Shown: positions 1 through 11,599, counted from the stretch's first letter. The stretch: 64,000 nucleotides of DNA from Cerrena zonata (GCA_038087015.1 JASBNA010000002.1:1-64000), one strand, 5' to 3'. Notes: generated from the sequence alone by a model not told the origin. A program made the numbers and translations.

Positions 1-1400
1 CTTCTTGAAAATGATCTCTTTCCCGACGTATCACCTTAGTGCTAGTGTCGTGGATGACCATAAAATGGGCATAACACATGTCCTTCGTGGGGAGGTGAGT
101 TCACCTCGATACATTTTGGGAGAATGATACTTATATTTGGCTCACAAGACATGGCTACCCTCTCTTCCGCTCCATCTAGACCTTTACGCTGCATTGAACT
201 TTCCACCGCCGAAGTTTGCGCATTTACCCCTTATGCTAAATCTAGACGGTAGCAAAATGAGCAAGCGGAAAGGAGACGTCGCAGTACAGGACTATAAGGT
301 CGGTTCATTCGGTTTTGCCAGTGCCTTTGTCAATCTTTTAACCTTTTGATCGACAGAAGAAAGGTTGGGGGCCAGGTGCAGTCTTGAACTGGCTGGCAAC
401 ATCCCCTTCGCATACTGGTGCAGTTGAATCCCGCTCTGCCCCGCCGCCCGGCGGCCCTTCTAAAAACAGCAAGAGAACGGCGCCAGATACTACGGCTGTC
501 ATGACATTGACAGATCTGATCAACAATGTATGTTCTGTGTCTATTTTCTGATATTGACCAAACTAAGAATGAATACCGTTTAGTTCGACCTTTCGTCATT
601 GACACATCGTCGGACAGTTCTAGACCCGAATAAACTCGAGTATCTGAACAAGCATCATCTCATGCGCGCTATAGTTAAAGATGATGAACTGACAGCGTTA
701 GCGGAAAGGGTGCAAGATACTATTAAGTCAACATTTCCATCGAGGTCCGTATCATAGACTTCATATCCTTAACTTAACTCACTTTCACAATTGTATAGTC
801 ATGACGCTAGTTTGAGCTACATCAAAGATGTTATTTTTGCTCTCCAAGTTCGTACATCAGCTCGATGTTATATTTCTTCGACCAAAAGCTAACGCCCCTC
901 GTTTTCATCATAGGGACGGCTTACCAATATCACAGAACTCCCTACCTATGGTTCCTTTTCTTCACCGATCCTGACTTTTCTACTGCAGAAGCGGTGAAGA
1001 TGAGAAAAGGTCTGAATGATGCTGAATATGGTACCTCATTCTTATCTCCTCTTGCATCTTTTTGCCACTAATCTTTCACGTTAATATTGCCTAGTTTCAG
1101 TTTTGGAAAACTTTATTGACATGCTATCTACTGGAAGTGTTGAACCGTGGTCCGAGGGGACCATACGACAACTACTTCAGGAGGAAGAGACGAAGTCGGG
1201 TTTGAAGCAGAAGACTTTTATGACTGTGCTGAGACTTGCATTGACAGGATCAAGGGTACGTCCCATGATGTGCCGCAACATAGGCCAGATTACCAAAGGA
1301 GATTTTTCTTCAATAGGCAGGCCCAAGCGTTGTCACGACGATGCAGATATTAGGCAAGGAAATATCAAAATCAAGATTGCAGGCTGCTATGAAGTATTAG
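1..1400 (+). CDS. MSE1: Mitochondrial-type glutamyl-tRNA synthetase, 5'-truncated by the window edge
   Basis: Class I aminoacyl-tRNA synthetase that charges tRNA-Glu, expected in mitochondria. The reading frame is already open at base 2. The first exon (to 94) has the family block [20 protein letters not shown] followed by VLRGE. Exon 149-298 contains the signature loop KMSKRKGD that binds ATP. Exons 357-527 and 584 onward give [14 protein letters not shown] and the helical anticodon-binding part ([16 protein letters not shown]). Introns seen include 95-148, 299-356, 528-583 and 1256-1316. The last exon reads [15 protein letters not shown] and stops at 1398-1400, the usual C-terminal block of GluRS. 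The N-terminal Rossmann half with the HIGH motif lies outside the window. The family call is secure; the mitochondrial assignment rests on the bacterial-type KMSK context. Confidence 0.93.
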
Positions 1401-2296
1401 TATTGTATCCGGCAGTGAACCTGGTTCGGTGCCTCGTAGTTTGAGGAGGGGAAGCTATTAATATGCAAACTTCGTGCAATGGGCGGCGAGGTCATCAAAA
1501 TCACAGTACAAACTATAACATGAATGTCTCCTGATTCTGTCTTCCTCAGATTTAGAAAGTACGTACGCACTCTTTCATTTTGGAGGTACACCATCGAACT
1601 ACTCTCTTTCTGTTTTATTCTCTCGCAATGCCTTCATATAAGTATCTTCCTTTCTATCTAACCCCTCACGTCAAATTCGATCAGTTCTGTCAAGAGGTCA
1701 ATCTCTCTATTAAGATTCGTTTTGTTGCACAACTGTCTATAGTTATAGATCTGTCGCAACGCTAGCCTCCCATCCTTCGTTTTCTTGCAAAATCATTCTT
1801 TAGGGTATGTTTATCTCTGCATTCGCAATAGTCCACAGCAATGAGCTGACGGACGTCACTACAGTGATATAGTCAGTGTGTCGCATCTTTATGCACGTTT
1901 GCATAGTACATCGCTGAAAGCTGACAAGGCGTCAACGATCATGATGCAGAGATTCTTTTTGTGCAGATGATCATTTCCAACGGCGTTTGCACCGTGATTT
2001 TCATACTTCTTCGACTGGATCGGGCCATAGTCGACTCTAAATTCTGCTTTAGATGTTGGAAAATATGCTGTTTTCAGTCATTGACAGGCAATTCTTCTGA
2101 CAGCGATAGATACTAAGTGACCTACTCCACGATACTACAGCGGCACTTACCTCTCGATGATGCGCTGTAGTGTTTCATATGGACATCTGTCCCCACCTCC
2201 TGAGACTATTACCAGGTTCATGGTTTTTAACGATGAAGAACTCAACTTAACTCGAACTGCTATTTTCTTCTAAGTTCAAAGGAGACAACTCGACTC
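1401..2296. other. Intergenic, no gene recognised
   Basis: 3' flank of the GluRS gene. Short open frames here have no recognisable domain, no consistent splice pattern and no codon bias that I can defend. I see no RNA gene. Confidence 0.5.
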
Positions 2297-2615
2297 ATGG
2301 CCGGTTTAACCATACTCAAAGCCTGCTTTGTGTCTCTTGTATGCGAAGCTTTCCTTCATGGTATGCAGGTCCCTAGCCAAAGAGAAGACGATTTACATGA
2401 TTGATTAACTCTGTGATTTTTTAAGGAATTTACACTATTCTTTGCGCTGCTGTATTCTATCTTCTTCTGTGCGTTTATCTGATAGTGGTGTCAAAGAGTC
2501 GAATTTTTAACATCAGCCCTGCCATAACCTCGACATCCCGCTCTCCGCCCATCCCATTCGAACCCCATTCGACGACAAGAGCACTTTTTCCGATTGTTTC
2601 TCCGGTATGCTGATA
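2297..2615 (+). pseudogene. Remnant of a multi-pass membrane protein gene (N-terminal exons only)
   Basis: An ATG at 2297 opens a short exon (to 2360, MAGLTILKACFVSLVCEAF...) with a clean GT-AG intron 2361-2425, and the next exon continues IYTILCAAVFYLLL. This resembles the first transmembrane helix of basidiomycete-specific multi-TM proteins, which typically start with a 'LKGCFVSL...EA.LYGIY' pattern (recalled, not searched). After a second probable splice the frame gives a Ser/Pro-rich stretch and then stops, so the remaining helices are missing. I read it as a truncated copy. It could instead be the start of a divergent short gene. Confidence 0.35.
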
Positions 2616-3055
2616 ACGGAAACAAACTCACAAGTGGGTTGTGCTCAGGGTTGACCAGAAGGATCAAGCACCGGAGAGCCTCTACCGAAGCGTTTCAGTA
2701 GCGAGAAGGTGAACAGATGTTTAAGAGATGTTCATTACGGTGCTGAGAGCGCAATATCACGAATGATAGGGAGTAAGAAAGCGACGCGTCGATGCAACTC
2801 GCGTCTTGACACGGCAGCTCGATCGAGTACCATCCACAACGCCACTGAAACTGGTCAAGTCTAGCTACACAGCATGAAAGGGATAAGAGAGTTTGTATAT
2901 TCATTCAGCCATGATCCACTGCACTGGTTTTGAGTTACGAATCAAGCACATTGTATGGAAGTGGGTCGTCCGAAAAGGGAGCCATGAAACACACGAATGA
3001 TGTTCTGTACAACAAATAAAGCTAAACCAAATGATATACCGTGTAAGAACCAGTC

Positions 3056-4044
3056 TCAGGACGCACCGACCGACCGAGCAGTGGCAAACTGAACCCCGCC
3101 CCAGTTCGGTCGAGGTCTGGTGGGAATCAGGAAGTAAAAAGGCTCCCGGTTCGGACGCGTCAACTGACAACCCATCCCCTCCATGATACTGTATCGGTCT
3201 GTGCCTTCCGCCCCGCGCTGAAGCCTGGTGGCGGCCGTAGCCTCCGGAAAGCGACTGCTCATTGACTCCTCCCACGAGACGAGCTGCGAGACTGGGCAGA
3301 ACTGACCAGGGGTGGGTATAGGGCTGAGGATGTAGCCGTTGGGAGTGTTGACCGGCATATCCTCGACAACGTTGAAGAAGTCGAGGAGATAAATACCCTG
3401 GTCGGCCATTCCTCCTGCCCACAGTCGAATGGCCAAGGTGTCGTCAGGAATGTCGACGAGGTGGACATCGAGCTCGCCAGCGACGGGTTTTTTCTGTCGG
3501 GATGGCGATGAGCAGCTGGGTGGACACGGCGAAGAGAAAGTAAGGAAAAACGTACCCCTATTATCACAGGCTTTCTCTCGGTGTTGTGAAGCTTTTTGGA
3601 CGCTATCGTATGGTAGAGCTGGCGACGTCGAGAGCGTTCGGCATCTGAGGCGTTGGTCGGGGTCCTCATCACAAGGTCAATGCCAGCCTCGGATGGAAAG
3701 GCCAGCTTCGCGTCTTCTGGGCTCAAGTGTAAAACATCGAGAAAGTAGGCCTCTAGATCGTTACGAGCGACAAATGGTGGGGAGCGCTGGGGAGCGCGTG
3801 CGGCGGACTGGGAATTGGAGGAACTCGGGGGAGTAACCAAGTCCTATAACAAACAACACCATGTTGAGGATGCACTTCAGAAGAGCAAGTACATTGTGCA
3901 TACCTGAGGAAGGGTATGTTTCGCGCGTTGCATCTGAGGGAACAGTAGAGGCGGCACGATGTACGGAAGGAAGGAAGCTGTGTTGTGAAACCTGACTGCT
4001 GTAGGCCTTTTATCAACGTGTTTCGCGTCATGGGTGTCTGACAT
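3056..4044 (-). CDS. Hypothetical protein, 288 residues, three exons
   Basis: Not recognised. Exons 4044-3904, 3843-3556 and 3493-3056 join in phase to 867 nt. The start ATG (MSDTHDAKHVDKRP) lies just upstream of a long open stretch. The first third is low complexity (SSSNSQSAARAPQRSPP). The middle holds an acidic amphipathic segment (DLEAYFLDVLHLSPEDAKLA). The C-terminal 140 residues look globular (LDVHLVDIPDDTLAIRLWAG, then YLLDFFNVVEDMPVNTPNGY) and contain an unusual RPRPNWGGVQF segment near the end. No signal peptide or membrane helix is seen. It is divergently arranged with the glycosyltransferase at 4113, separated by only 68 bp, so the two probably share a promoter. Function unknown. 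Confidence 0.75.
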
Positions 4045-4112
4045 ATTCAATCTCAGACCGCTAGCGCTATTGCATCTCTTCCTTAGTTTATCATCCCGAA
4101 CTTGAACAACAA
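4045..4112. promoter_or_regulatory. Short divergent promoter between two start codons
   Basis: Only 68 bp separate the ATG of the minus-strand hypothetical gene (4044) from the ATG of the GT25-like gene (4113). No TATA box is obvious. Promoters and 5' UTRs must therefore overlap, or the 5' UTRs are very short. Confidence 0.5.
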
Positions 4113-5557
4113 ATGAGCGGACATCTTCCACGCCGCCTCTTGGTTTTCGTTGTCGCATCCTGTCTTTTGTTTCTCCTCGCTGTATGGTCACTCTTACATT
4201 TTGTTCACTCTTTTGACGACAACTATACGTTCTCCTCAGAGATCGTGCTACACGAGCTAGAACGACTTTTACTGGATCATCCGAACCACCCAATCCCTAT
4301 AATCCTGGAAGCCGGTATACCTAGTGCCAACTTAGCATCCTCAGAAACGATTTCGAAGGTCAAGGTTTGCCATGATACTAAAACCGAACTCGCATCATCA
4401 GTACACGTCGTGTCCCTACCCAACAGGGCTGATAGAAGAAATGGCATGGAAAAGCTACGAGCTGGACTTCATCTGAACTGGACATACAACGACGCAACTC
4501 CTTCTGACGACTTTAATATCGAAACGCTTACACAGAATCTCATCAAATTTCGGCATGAATCAAGTAACCCGCCCGGCAGCTTGGTGTATGGCTCTCCACC
4601 GGGGCATTTCTTGTGGCCTGTAGACTTCGATAATTCCACAAGTGCCTCCATCGATGCTACTCAACGGCGGAGAACAATACCACCTAATTATGGGGATTCG
4701 TTTGCTGGTTCTCGTGGTCAATCTTCGTCTGCTACTGCCTCTAGCTCCCTAGGTGCTAGTTTAGGACTGCTCGCGCCTGAATCTTCTCTTGATTCCCTCG
4801 GCTTCGCAATCCCCTTGACTTGCGCAACTGAAAACAATATCCTTGGAGTCCCATATGCGGCCGATCTTCCCAAACATATGATATTGACTCCTGCGAAGTT
4901 GGCCTGCTGGTACTCGCACGCACAGATCATAAGCCGCATTGGTAGTTTAAAGCCCTATGAAGACCCCCCACAAAATGATTCATCCTCAGGTTGTGTTGAC
5001 GTGACTTTAGTTCTTGAAGATGATGTGGATATGGAACGAGATATACAAGAACGCCTAGCTGCTGTCTGGGAAACTCTACCTGACCACTGGGATATCCTCT
5101 TCTTAGGTTTGTTGTTTTTCCAGGTACCCTTTTTGTTATCTCACCATAATGCATAGGGCACTGCTGGTCAGACGAAACACACTTTGCGGCTTTACCAACG
5201 AGTAGAGTGAATGCATCGTATCCCATCGAAGTGAAGAATGAAACTGCCCTTCATCCATCTTATGCGCCCAAATGTACCCACGCATATGCACTGCATCCCG
5301 CAGGTGCTCGTAAAATCCTCCAGCACCTCAACTATCCCCCCTTCGCTTATTCACGCGCTCTCGACCAAGCACTAGCTTGGTTGATCATGAGTGGAAGAAT
5401 CACAAGCTATTCCGTTGTTCCAAGCCTCGTCGTACAGAGGAAGAAGTTGAAGAGTGATGTAGATGCCGGTCAGAACGGCGTTGGGAGTAACTGGAAGGAA
5501 CATTTATTCGACGGAGTCATGAATACGTTGGAAGAAACAAGTGACGAGTCTTCGTAG
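4113..5557 (+). CDS. GT25-like glycosyltransferase, type II membrane protein
   Basis: 464 residues from two exons (4113-5106, 5157-5557; intron 5107-5156). Residues about 7-31 form a signal-anchor helix (LLVFVVASCLLFLLAVWSLL), which predicts Golgi/ER lumenal orientation. The catalytic part follows GT25 (LPS glycosyltransferase/collagen galactosyltransferase) logic: VVSLPNRADRRNGMEKL, then LTPAKLACWYSHAQIISRI, then LVLEDDVDM with the acidic metal-binding triad, then WDILFLG. After the intron come HCWSDETHF and KCTHAYALHPAGARKIL. A Ser-rich insert lies between the first two blocks. The likely role is transfer of a sugar to a protein or glycan in the secretory pathway; donor and acceptor cannot be told from sequence. 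Confidence 0.85.
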
Positions 5558-5642
5558 ATATACGTATTCGAGGTTTAGATGTCAACAATACAGCACGTTA
5601 CAAAAACCCTACCATTTACAAGGTCTTGTTCCAAGTTCAAAT

Positions 5643-6232
5643 TTATACAGCGTGATATTCAATCGGGGTAGAAGACAAGCCAAACTCGATGTGGCCGTCG
5701 GGCTAAAAAAAAAAGAGTTAGCCATATTCCAAAGATCGTGAATCTCAGATTCTTACTGGGCAGTCGCGGAAAGTCTCGATTATAGAGAAGAATAACTCGC
5801 CATCGGGGACGGAGGGTCCCAGGTCAGGAATAGTAAGCGTCGGAGGGGGTGGAGTCGGGCTTGTCATCGGAGGAAGACCTAAAAGCAGCAGTCAAAACCC
5901 CATTAAACTGATATACGTGCCCGCCGTCACATACCGAAATTCGGGATAAGGAAGTTTCCGAAGGAGAAGACGAAGTTGGTAAATGTGCCAGAATCAGTGA
6001 CATCCAAGGTCGTGGGGGCGGCATCGAGCAAATACACCGTGATCAGGCTGTAGCCCGACTCACACTTGTTCCTGTCAAAGTAATGGAACGGGATGGACTG
6101 CCCAGCTGTGGCATCGCTTCCACTAGTAGGAGAAACGATCGTCCCACCACTGCTGACTATGGCTCGAGGAACGATGGAACCAAAGGCGAAAGCAGCGAAG
6201 AGTCCAGTGATGGCGAAAGACTTGGAAAGCAT
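5643..6232 (-). CDS. Small secreted protein A (paralogue of the gene at 7754)
   Basis: 159 residues from exons 6232-5935, 5878-5757 and 5702-5643. The ATG at 6232 gives a signal peptide (MLSKSFAITGLFAAFAFGS then IVPRA). The mature part has FHYFDRNKCESGYSLITVYL, a GTFTNFVFSFGNFLIP block, a Pro/Thr linker ending in LTIPDLG, and a C-terminal DCPPDGHIEFGLSSTP block. The same blocks occur in the same order in the gene at 7754. Both genes have two introns in the same phases (1 then 0). I know no function; the pattern fits the basidiomycete small secreted protein class. A TATAAATA lies about 55 bp upstream of the ATG. Confidence 0.82.
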
Positions 6233-6285
6233 GGTGGAAATTGACACACTTGGCTAGGGTGTTAGTTGGTCGTAGCAAACTGGCC

Positions 6286-6293
6286 TATTTATA
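6286..6293 (-). promoter_or_regulatory. TATA box of small secreted protein A
   Basis: TATAAATA on the minus strand, 54-61 bp upstream of the ATG at 6232. The same octamer precedes the paralogue at 7754. Confidence 0.65.
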
Positions 6294-7690
6294 TAGAGAA
6301 TAGGCTGAGAGTCGATTGTCCAGATCTCTGTTTGAATCTACAATGAATATCAGATATCATGATACATCAAAAAGACAGGGAATGGGAACTTAATTGTAGT
6401 CGGCACCGAGTCAAGGTCGTCAGTAATCGCGGTGTGTGCAGGCCGAACCCTGAATGTCTATTTCAACTCGTCAAGGACGATCGAAATTAGGGAGGGTATA
6501 GCCATATTTGTACTTTGCAATTCCACCATATGAGCCATAATGGAATGGACGGCAAAGTGTGGGTCAACTATGCAGCGCTGTTACCGGAGTACCCGTAGTC
6601 TTGAGTCATACTATAGAAGCATTATGCTACTGAGAGTGCGCGGAGTGATCACGGAGAAATGAGCAATGGGAGTCAGCTATATGTTGAATCATATTTAGTC
6701 TCCTTCATGGACCTCAGGCTTGAGGAAGACAGTCGTTCCTCTGATTGCAAAACACAATTCCCTTATAATTAACCACAACAGTGGATATAGGGTATCCGTG
6801 TGCTCTAGCGCAGTTTGTGCCTGCTTTAGAGGTTTTGGTCCGTTATATTAACGACGCATCACATATAAGGGATGGAACTGACATATTTTCCAACAGGAAT
6901 ATCACCTAGGCAGTGTTGTTCTCATGTCAAGCGAACGTGCGAAACGTATTTCTTCTGTCCGCTTTCACGGATTGCAGGGACATTGGGTGGGGCGGCCAAC
7001 ACTTCGTAATCCGTAATCAATGTAAGATGGACGCTGAGATGTTCGCGATTCTGACAGAAAAGTGCCGAGTTTCAAGATTTTCGCTCGGAATGGACCAAGG
7101 TGTGACGAGTGAGCTAGATCTAAATTTAGAGCAACAAATCGATTTTAAGACGGGAAATGTTCAATTAGGGTCTCGAACGTACCTTTTCTATCGAGACTTG
7201 GTGCCTGATAGGCGGTGAATTTCGAAGTTGGTTTCTACGTCCATCTATATCCGCGAACAGGGACAGGGACGCCATCTAGAAGCTGTACAAGCATGTCCCG
7301 GCCTATCGAGAGGATACTGAATAAGTTTAAAAACGGCTTACCAGAGGTGCCGGCTTGCAGCATATTCGCATGGTGAGCCGTTTGCACGCCGTGCCGACCT
7401 GTCTGCAAACATTCCGGACACTTCTGGATGTGATGGATAGATGGTCGGACATAGCAAGCTTTCCTGACTGAGCGCTAGACGCGTAAAGCGGAAGTTATGA
7501 GACAACAGTAGACGGAGAAGAAGAAAGAGGTGCGAATGTATCATCTTTCTTCTATCTTTGAGCGAATGGAAATCGCGTTGACATAATAGCACCGGTCTGC
7601 CCTGGGCCCTGGATGTTGTTAGTTCAAACTCCGTATTGCTTGGATACATCGGAAGGCGAGTAATGCAAAACGTCAAGTACTTCGTTAAGA
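6294..7690. other. Intergenic region upstream of the two secreted-protein genes
   Basis: About 1.4 kb without a convincing gene. Two open frames of 100-125 codons (around 6913-7218 plus and 7338-7715 minus) show no domain and no supporting splice structure. The right end overlaps the promoter of the gene at 7754. Confidence 0.45.
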
Positions 7691-7698
7691 TATAAATA
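7691..7698 (+). promoter_or_regulatory. TATA box of small secreted protein B
   Basis: TATAAATA 56-63 bp upstream of the ATG at 7754, identical in sequence and near-identical in spacing to the box of the inverted paralogue. Confidence 0.65.
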
Positions 7699-7753
7699 CT
7701 GAAGCAGTTACACACCTCAGAGCCCAGTGCCCAGTAGTCTCTACGTGCCCACT

Positions 7754-8366
7754 ATGCTGTTCTCCTGTATAACTGCCGCTATTGTCACTTTTCCTCTTCT
7801 CATCTCAGCAGCTGTAACACCAGCTCGCAGCCCCTTCGTTGGAACCATCACTGCACCTACTCCTGGTTCCGCATTTGCATCGGGCGACATCTTCCCCTTC
7901 AACTATCGGACATTCAACTGGTGTGAGCAAGACTACACCGAGTTCAAGGTATCACTCGTATCTTACGAGCCTACCTTCGACAATGTGACCGATGCGGACG
8001 GGACTCTGCAAGATGCTCTACATGAGTTCGGGACTTTCACCGTTGCAAACTTCCCTAGTAAGTCAACTTGTCCAAACATCAACCTTGACAGACTGTGACT
8101 CCCCGTTTGAATTGGACAGTTATTCCCGCACAAGGCACCCCGCCGCCATCCTTCCTTACTATTCCGGATTTGACGGGGCTGGTAGCTGGAACCTCTTTCG
8201 ATAATACGCAGTTATTTTTGGCTGTCTCTGACATCTTTCTGAGTTGTCCGGTGAGTCTTTATAGTCATGAGTATTGTCAAGAAATCACTTACAAGGCATA
8301 TAGGGCCACATTGTCGAAGAGATCGGCGTGACCTCAGTGCCCGTATCTTACAATCCAATCGCATAA
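7754..8366 (+). CDS. Small secreted protein B (paralogue of the gene at 5643-6232)
   Basis: 165 residues from exons 7754-8057, 8120-8250 and 8304-8366. The signal peptide is MLFSCITAAIVTFPLLISAA. The mature part has FNYRTFNWCEQDYTEFKVSL, an EFGTFTVANFPIIPAQGTPP block, LTIPDLTG and a C-terminal FLSCPGHIVEEIGVTSVP. These align block by block with protein A, including the Cys residues of the WCE/KCE and CP motifs. An in-frame ATG at 7727 would add nine residues before the signal peptide; 7754 is preferred because it gives a normal signal peptide. Secreted; function unknown. Confidence 0.82.
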
Positions 8367-8500
8367 CGACGAGGAGGAAATTACCTGAAATATCAAATCT
8401 TCTTGGATGTGGACCTAATCAAGATTACAGTTTCTCCAGGTGAAACGATCCCGCTCCGTATTTACTTCTGTAACGACATTGTGGTGTATATTTACACCTT

Positions 8501-9786
8501 TCAATTCATATCATTGAAGATATTAATAGATGACCTCGTTGCACCATTTGATCCCACGAGCAAATTGTCCTATGAGGCGAAGTTAGATACTAAATCACAT
8601 GAACAGCTTGAATAACATACACTGCAGCCCGATCCGAGGTTAGCGTTGCCGATCCAACCTGGCTCCCAGTAGACTGATATCGTGAATTAATATACCGCAC
8701 GCATACTGTAATTACCACAGACACTTACAGATTCCTTGACCGAGACCATTTGGTAGAGCAGTGAGGACATTCTTGATATCCTTAATCCATGTCTCTTGTC
8801 CGGAGGCAGATACGGGGATACTTGGTTCCGTCAACGAAACACCAGAGCAAGTAACAGGCCAGTCCGTCTCTGCGACGACAATAGGTTTGCCCATTTTGTT
8901 TGCGAGGTTAGTCAAGGATGACTTGAGGGCGCTCAAAGTTGCGCCAGAGTCGTAGAATGGGTAGAATGAAACACCAATAATGTCAACTTCGGAGGCAGCA
9001 AGTGCGCCTGGAATGAAAACACCCGAGAACCACGAGTTAAGGCCACTCCAATTCCAACCATTAGCAAGGTGAAGAAGGATTTTGGGGGAGCCGGCAGATT
9101 TGGCACCGTTGATAGCTGAGTGAAGGAGCTGGGAAACGGGGCTGAATCCATTCTGGGCGATCTGACCGACGGGCCAAAGGAGACCATTATTAATCTCATT
9201 TCCGACCTAACAGACTATTAGTGGGACTCGAACACCGTTGCTTATGTCAATTTACCTGCAGAATATCGATAGGCGTGCCTTGGTTAGCGAAAGCCTTCAC
9301 AACACTCTGCGTGTAGCTAAGGGGATATTTTCGGAAATTATTCACATGTGTTTCAACCGGAAGAACTTACGTATAAATCTGAGTGTTGAGCCCGTTGAGA
9401 TCTTTTGGCCAACTAGAGGGGATAGCTTGTTTGCCCGGATCGGCCCCTAGATTCAAACTCAATAATTGAGCATTACAACAACATTGAGAGGACCTACAAG
9501 TATCACTGAAATGAAGATCAATTATAAGCGTCATTCCAGCTGCTTTGACTCGCTTTCCAAGTGCGAGAGCATAGTTTAGGTTGTAATCGCCTGCGGTCCA
9601 AATACGAATACGGGCAGCATTACTGCCGTGATTTTTTAGGATGGTTTCAAACGGCAGTTTCTGTCCATTGTCAGTGTAAGTGATGCCATTCTTCTCTACA
9701 ACAGCGATAGAAGAAAGGTCCGAGCCCCGGTAAGTCAGGGCGAACGCTGCCGAGACGAATAAACCAAGCAAGAGCAGAATCCGCAT
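8501..9786 (-). CDS. Secreted GH53 arabinogalactan endo-beta-1,4-galactanase
   Basis: Hydrolyses beta-1,4-galactan side chains of pectin outside the cell. The model has 341 residues from six exons (9786-9498, 9446-9371, 9316-9256, 9206-8729, 8673-8621, 8569-8501), all phases consistent. Signal peptide MRILLLLGLFVSAAFA. GH53 marks in order: YRGSDLSSIAVVEKNG near the N terminus, ARIRIW, LIIDLHFSDTWADPGKQ (the Trp is split by an intron), VGNEINNGLLWPVGQ with the acid/base Glu, VVAETDWPV with the nucleophile Glu, then FYWEPGWIG. It ends SDNLLVGSNGATRSSINIF, as in other fungal GH53 enzymes. The length is normal for the family and no carbohydrate-binding module is attached. Confidence 0.95.
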
Positions 9787-9842
9787 GATGTCGACGACGA
9801 TCGGAGTCCAGCGGATTCGACTCTGCTGTAGTACGCCGCCTC

Positions 9843-9849
9843 TTATATA
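9843..9849 (-). promoter_or_regulatory. TATA box of the GH53 gene
   Basis: TATATAA on the minus strand, 57-63 bp upstream of the ATG at 9786. The spacing matches the TATA boxes of the two neighbouring secreted-protein genes. Confidence 0.6.
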
Positions 9850-10383
9850 TGCTCGAAGGACCCACTCCAACGGAAGAGAAAAATATCATCTTCGGGATAA
9901 TAGATCAATACATCCGTACCACGAGACCAAGCCAAAATTACCACCGCAGTGAGGGCAACGAGTAGGATAGTCACGGTGATGACGGTCTTCTCACTCTTAG
10001 CATGCTTTCACCCAACGCGTGAGCAGTTCAGGCTGGCCCATGGCATACCGACGGGCCGACACCAAGAAGTCGCGACAAAGATCCTATTTACCAATTCGGA
10101 CAAACGTGGTGGTGAGTCCTCGCTATATTTCCGGGTGCCTCGGTTCTAGATTGCACTCACCCTAGTTACTGCCTAATTATTTCGATACTCAATCCAATGG
10201 TTAGCCGTTATTTCGGTGAGTATTAAGAAGAAGAAGCCGCCATGAATCATGATTGTCATGGTCAAGAAAGCGAAGACGCCCACGCGATCGAGTGAGTGAG
10301 TGGTGCCGTACTCTCCTTGTATACCCTCATCGTTCTTTTTCATCGTACAATCAACTTCAACTTCGCTGCTATAATAATAAACA
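9850..10383. other. Divergent intergenic region GH53 / CSN7
   Basis: 534 bp serving as the 5' flank for both the GH53 gene (minus) and CSN7 (plus). No gene is seen. The open frames here overlap the CSN7 first exon on the opposite strand and look like shadows. Confidence 0.45.
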
Positions 10384-11599
10384 ATGGAGCTTGGAACGAA
10401 TTCTATTCCCAAGCTAGAGCCTTTCTTGCTGATGTCCAAGTCAGCCAAGGGAGCAGCTGCAGCGAAACTAATCCAAGACGCCACTTCCGCACCTGGAGTA
10501 TTTGTGTTCTCCGAGCTACTTGAGTTACCCAATATTCAAGAGGTATTGAATCATATGTCTGATATATGTCGATCTACGTGAACTATATGTCTCTAATTCC
10601 TTGTTCTAGTTGTCTGGGTCTGAGCAATATGCAAAGTTCTACCATCTTCTTGAGTTGTTTGCTTACCGCACATACACCGATTATCTTCGTTAAGTTGACT
10701 CCAAGTTTTGGTGTCGAGAATGGTATCCTAACTAGAAGACTTTCTATAATAGAGCACAAGGATTCGTTACCGGCTCTCAATCAAGCCCAGACTACCAAGC
10801 TGAAGCATCTTACGCTGATTTCTCTCGCCATGGACCGTAGGGTATGCAGATTGCCTGGCACTTGATTCGTATCCTAACTATTATCCAGGTGCTACCGTAC
10901 TCTGTACTCTTAGAAACTTTACAGATGCCCACGATCCGTGATCTAGAAGACCTCATCATCGATGCTATTTACCAGGATATCATCAGCGGCAAGCTTGATC
11001 AGAAGGAACAGCAGTTTGACGTCGAATATACCATGGGTAGGGATGTCGAAGCATCCAAGATCGAGGGCATGCTGGTTGCGTTGCAAGACTGGTATGTCAT
11101 CTCGGATGTTTAAATAGCATTGGGTATAACTGACATATATGTTGAAGGGCGTCAACTACAGCAGCAGTGATAGCATCCTTGGACAATAGAATCACAATCC
11201 TCACTCGACAAACAACCCAGGAGAAGCAAGCGAAGACCACATATGAAGACCAATACAACAGAAACCTCAAGGACGTCTCTGATAAACAACGAGAAGCCAA
11301 GTTTAATGCTCAGCGAGTGACCAACAAGCCGTTGAAGCCTTCCGGGCCTAGTGCAGCAGGTTTGGCATTTGCGGAACGGGAGAGGCAACGCGAGGCTGAG
11401 AGAAAAGAACGTGAACGCCGAGAGCGCGAAGGAGAGAACAATCCCATGGACGTCGACGAACCTTCTGATGCCAAAGGCAAGAGTCGGAAGTAAGTTCATT
11501 GTTAGTAATTTTTATGTTTTCTAGTGGCGATCACTGACTTGTGTACGTAGATCGGAGGATCCAGACCCTGCACAAAATAGAAAAAGAAACCGAACGTGA
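10384..11599 (+). CDS. CSN7: COP9 signalosome subunit 7 (PCI domain)
   Basis: Subunit of the COP9 signalosome, which removes Nedd8 from cullins and so tunes cullin-RING ubiquitin ligases. The model has 306 residues from six exons (10384-10542, 10610-10688, 10753-10841, 10889-11091, 11148-11489, 11551-11599), phases consistent. The N-terminal helical repeat has [20 protein letters not shown] and [16 protein letters not shown], typical of CSN7. [15 protein letters not shown] and [20 protein letters not shown] form the PCI winged-helix entry. [20 protein letters not shown] is the conserved PCI end. The C-terminal tail is charged and coiled ([18 protein letters not shown]), then acidic, and ends in a basic NLS-like NRKRNRT. 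Confidence 0.9.

Noticed and set aside
6913..7218. 101-codon frame starting like a signal peptide
   Set aside because: Isolated frame with no conserved pattern or intron support; the rest does not look like a secreted protein.
7338..7715. 125-codon minus-strand frame upstream of small secreted protein B
   Set aside because: Covers the TATA box and promoter of the neighbouring gene; uses a non-ATG-like context and has no domain.
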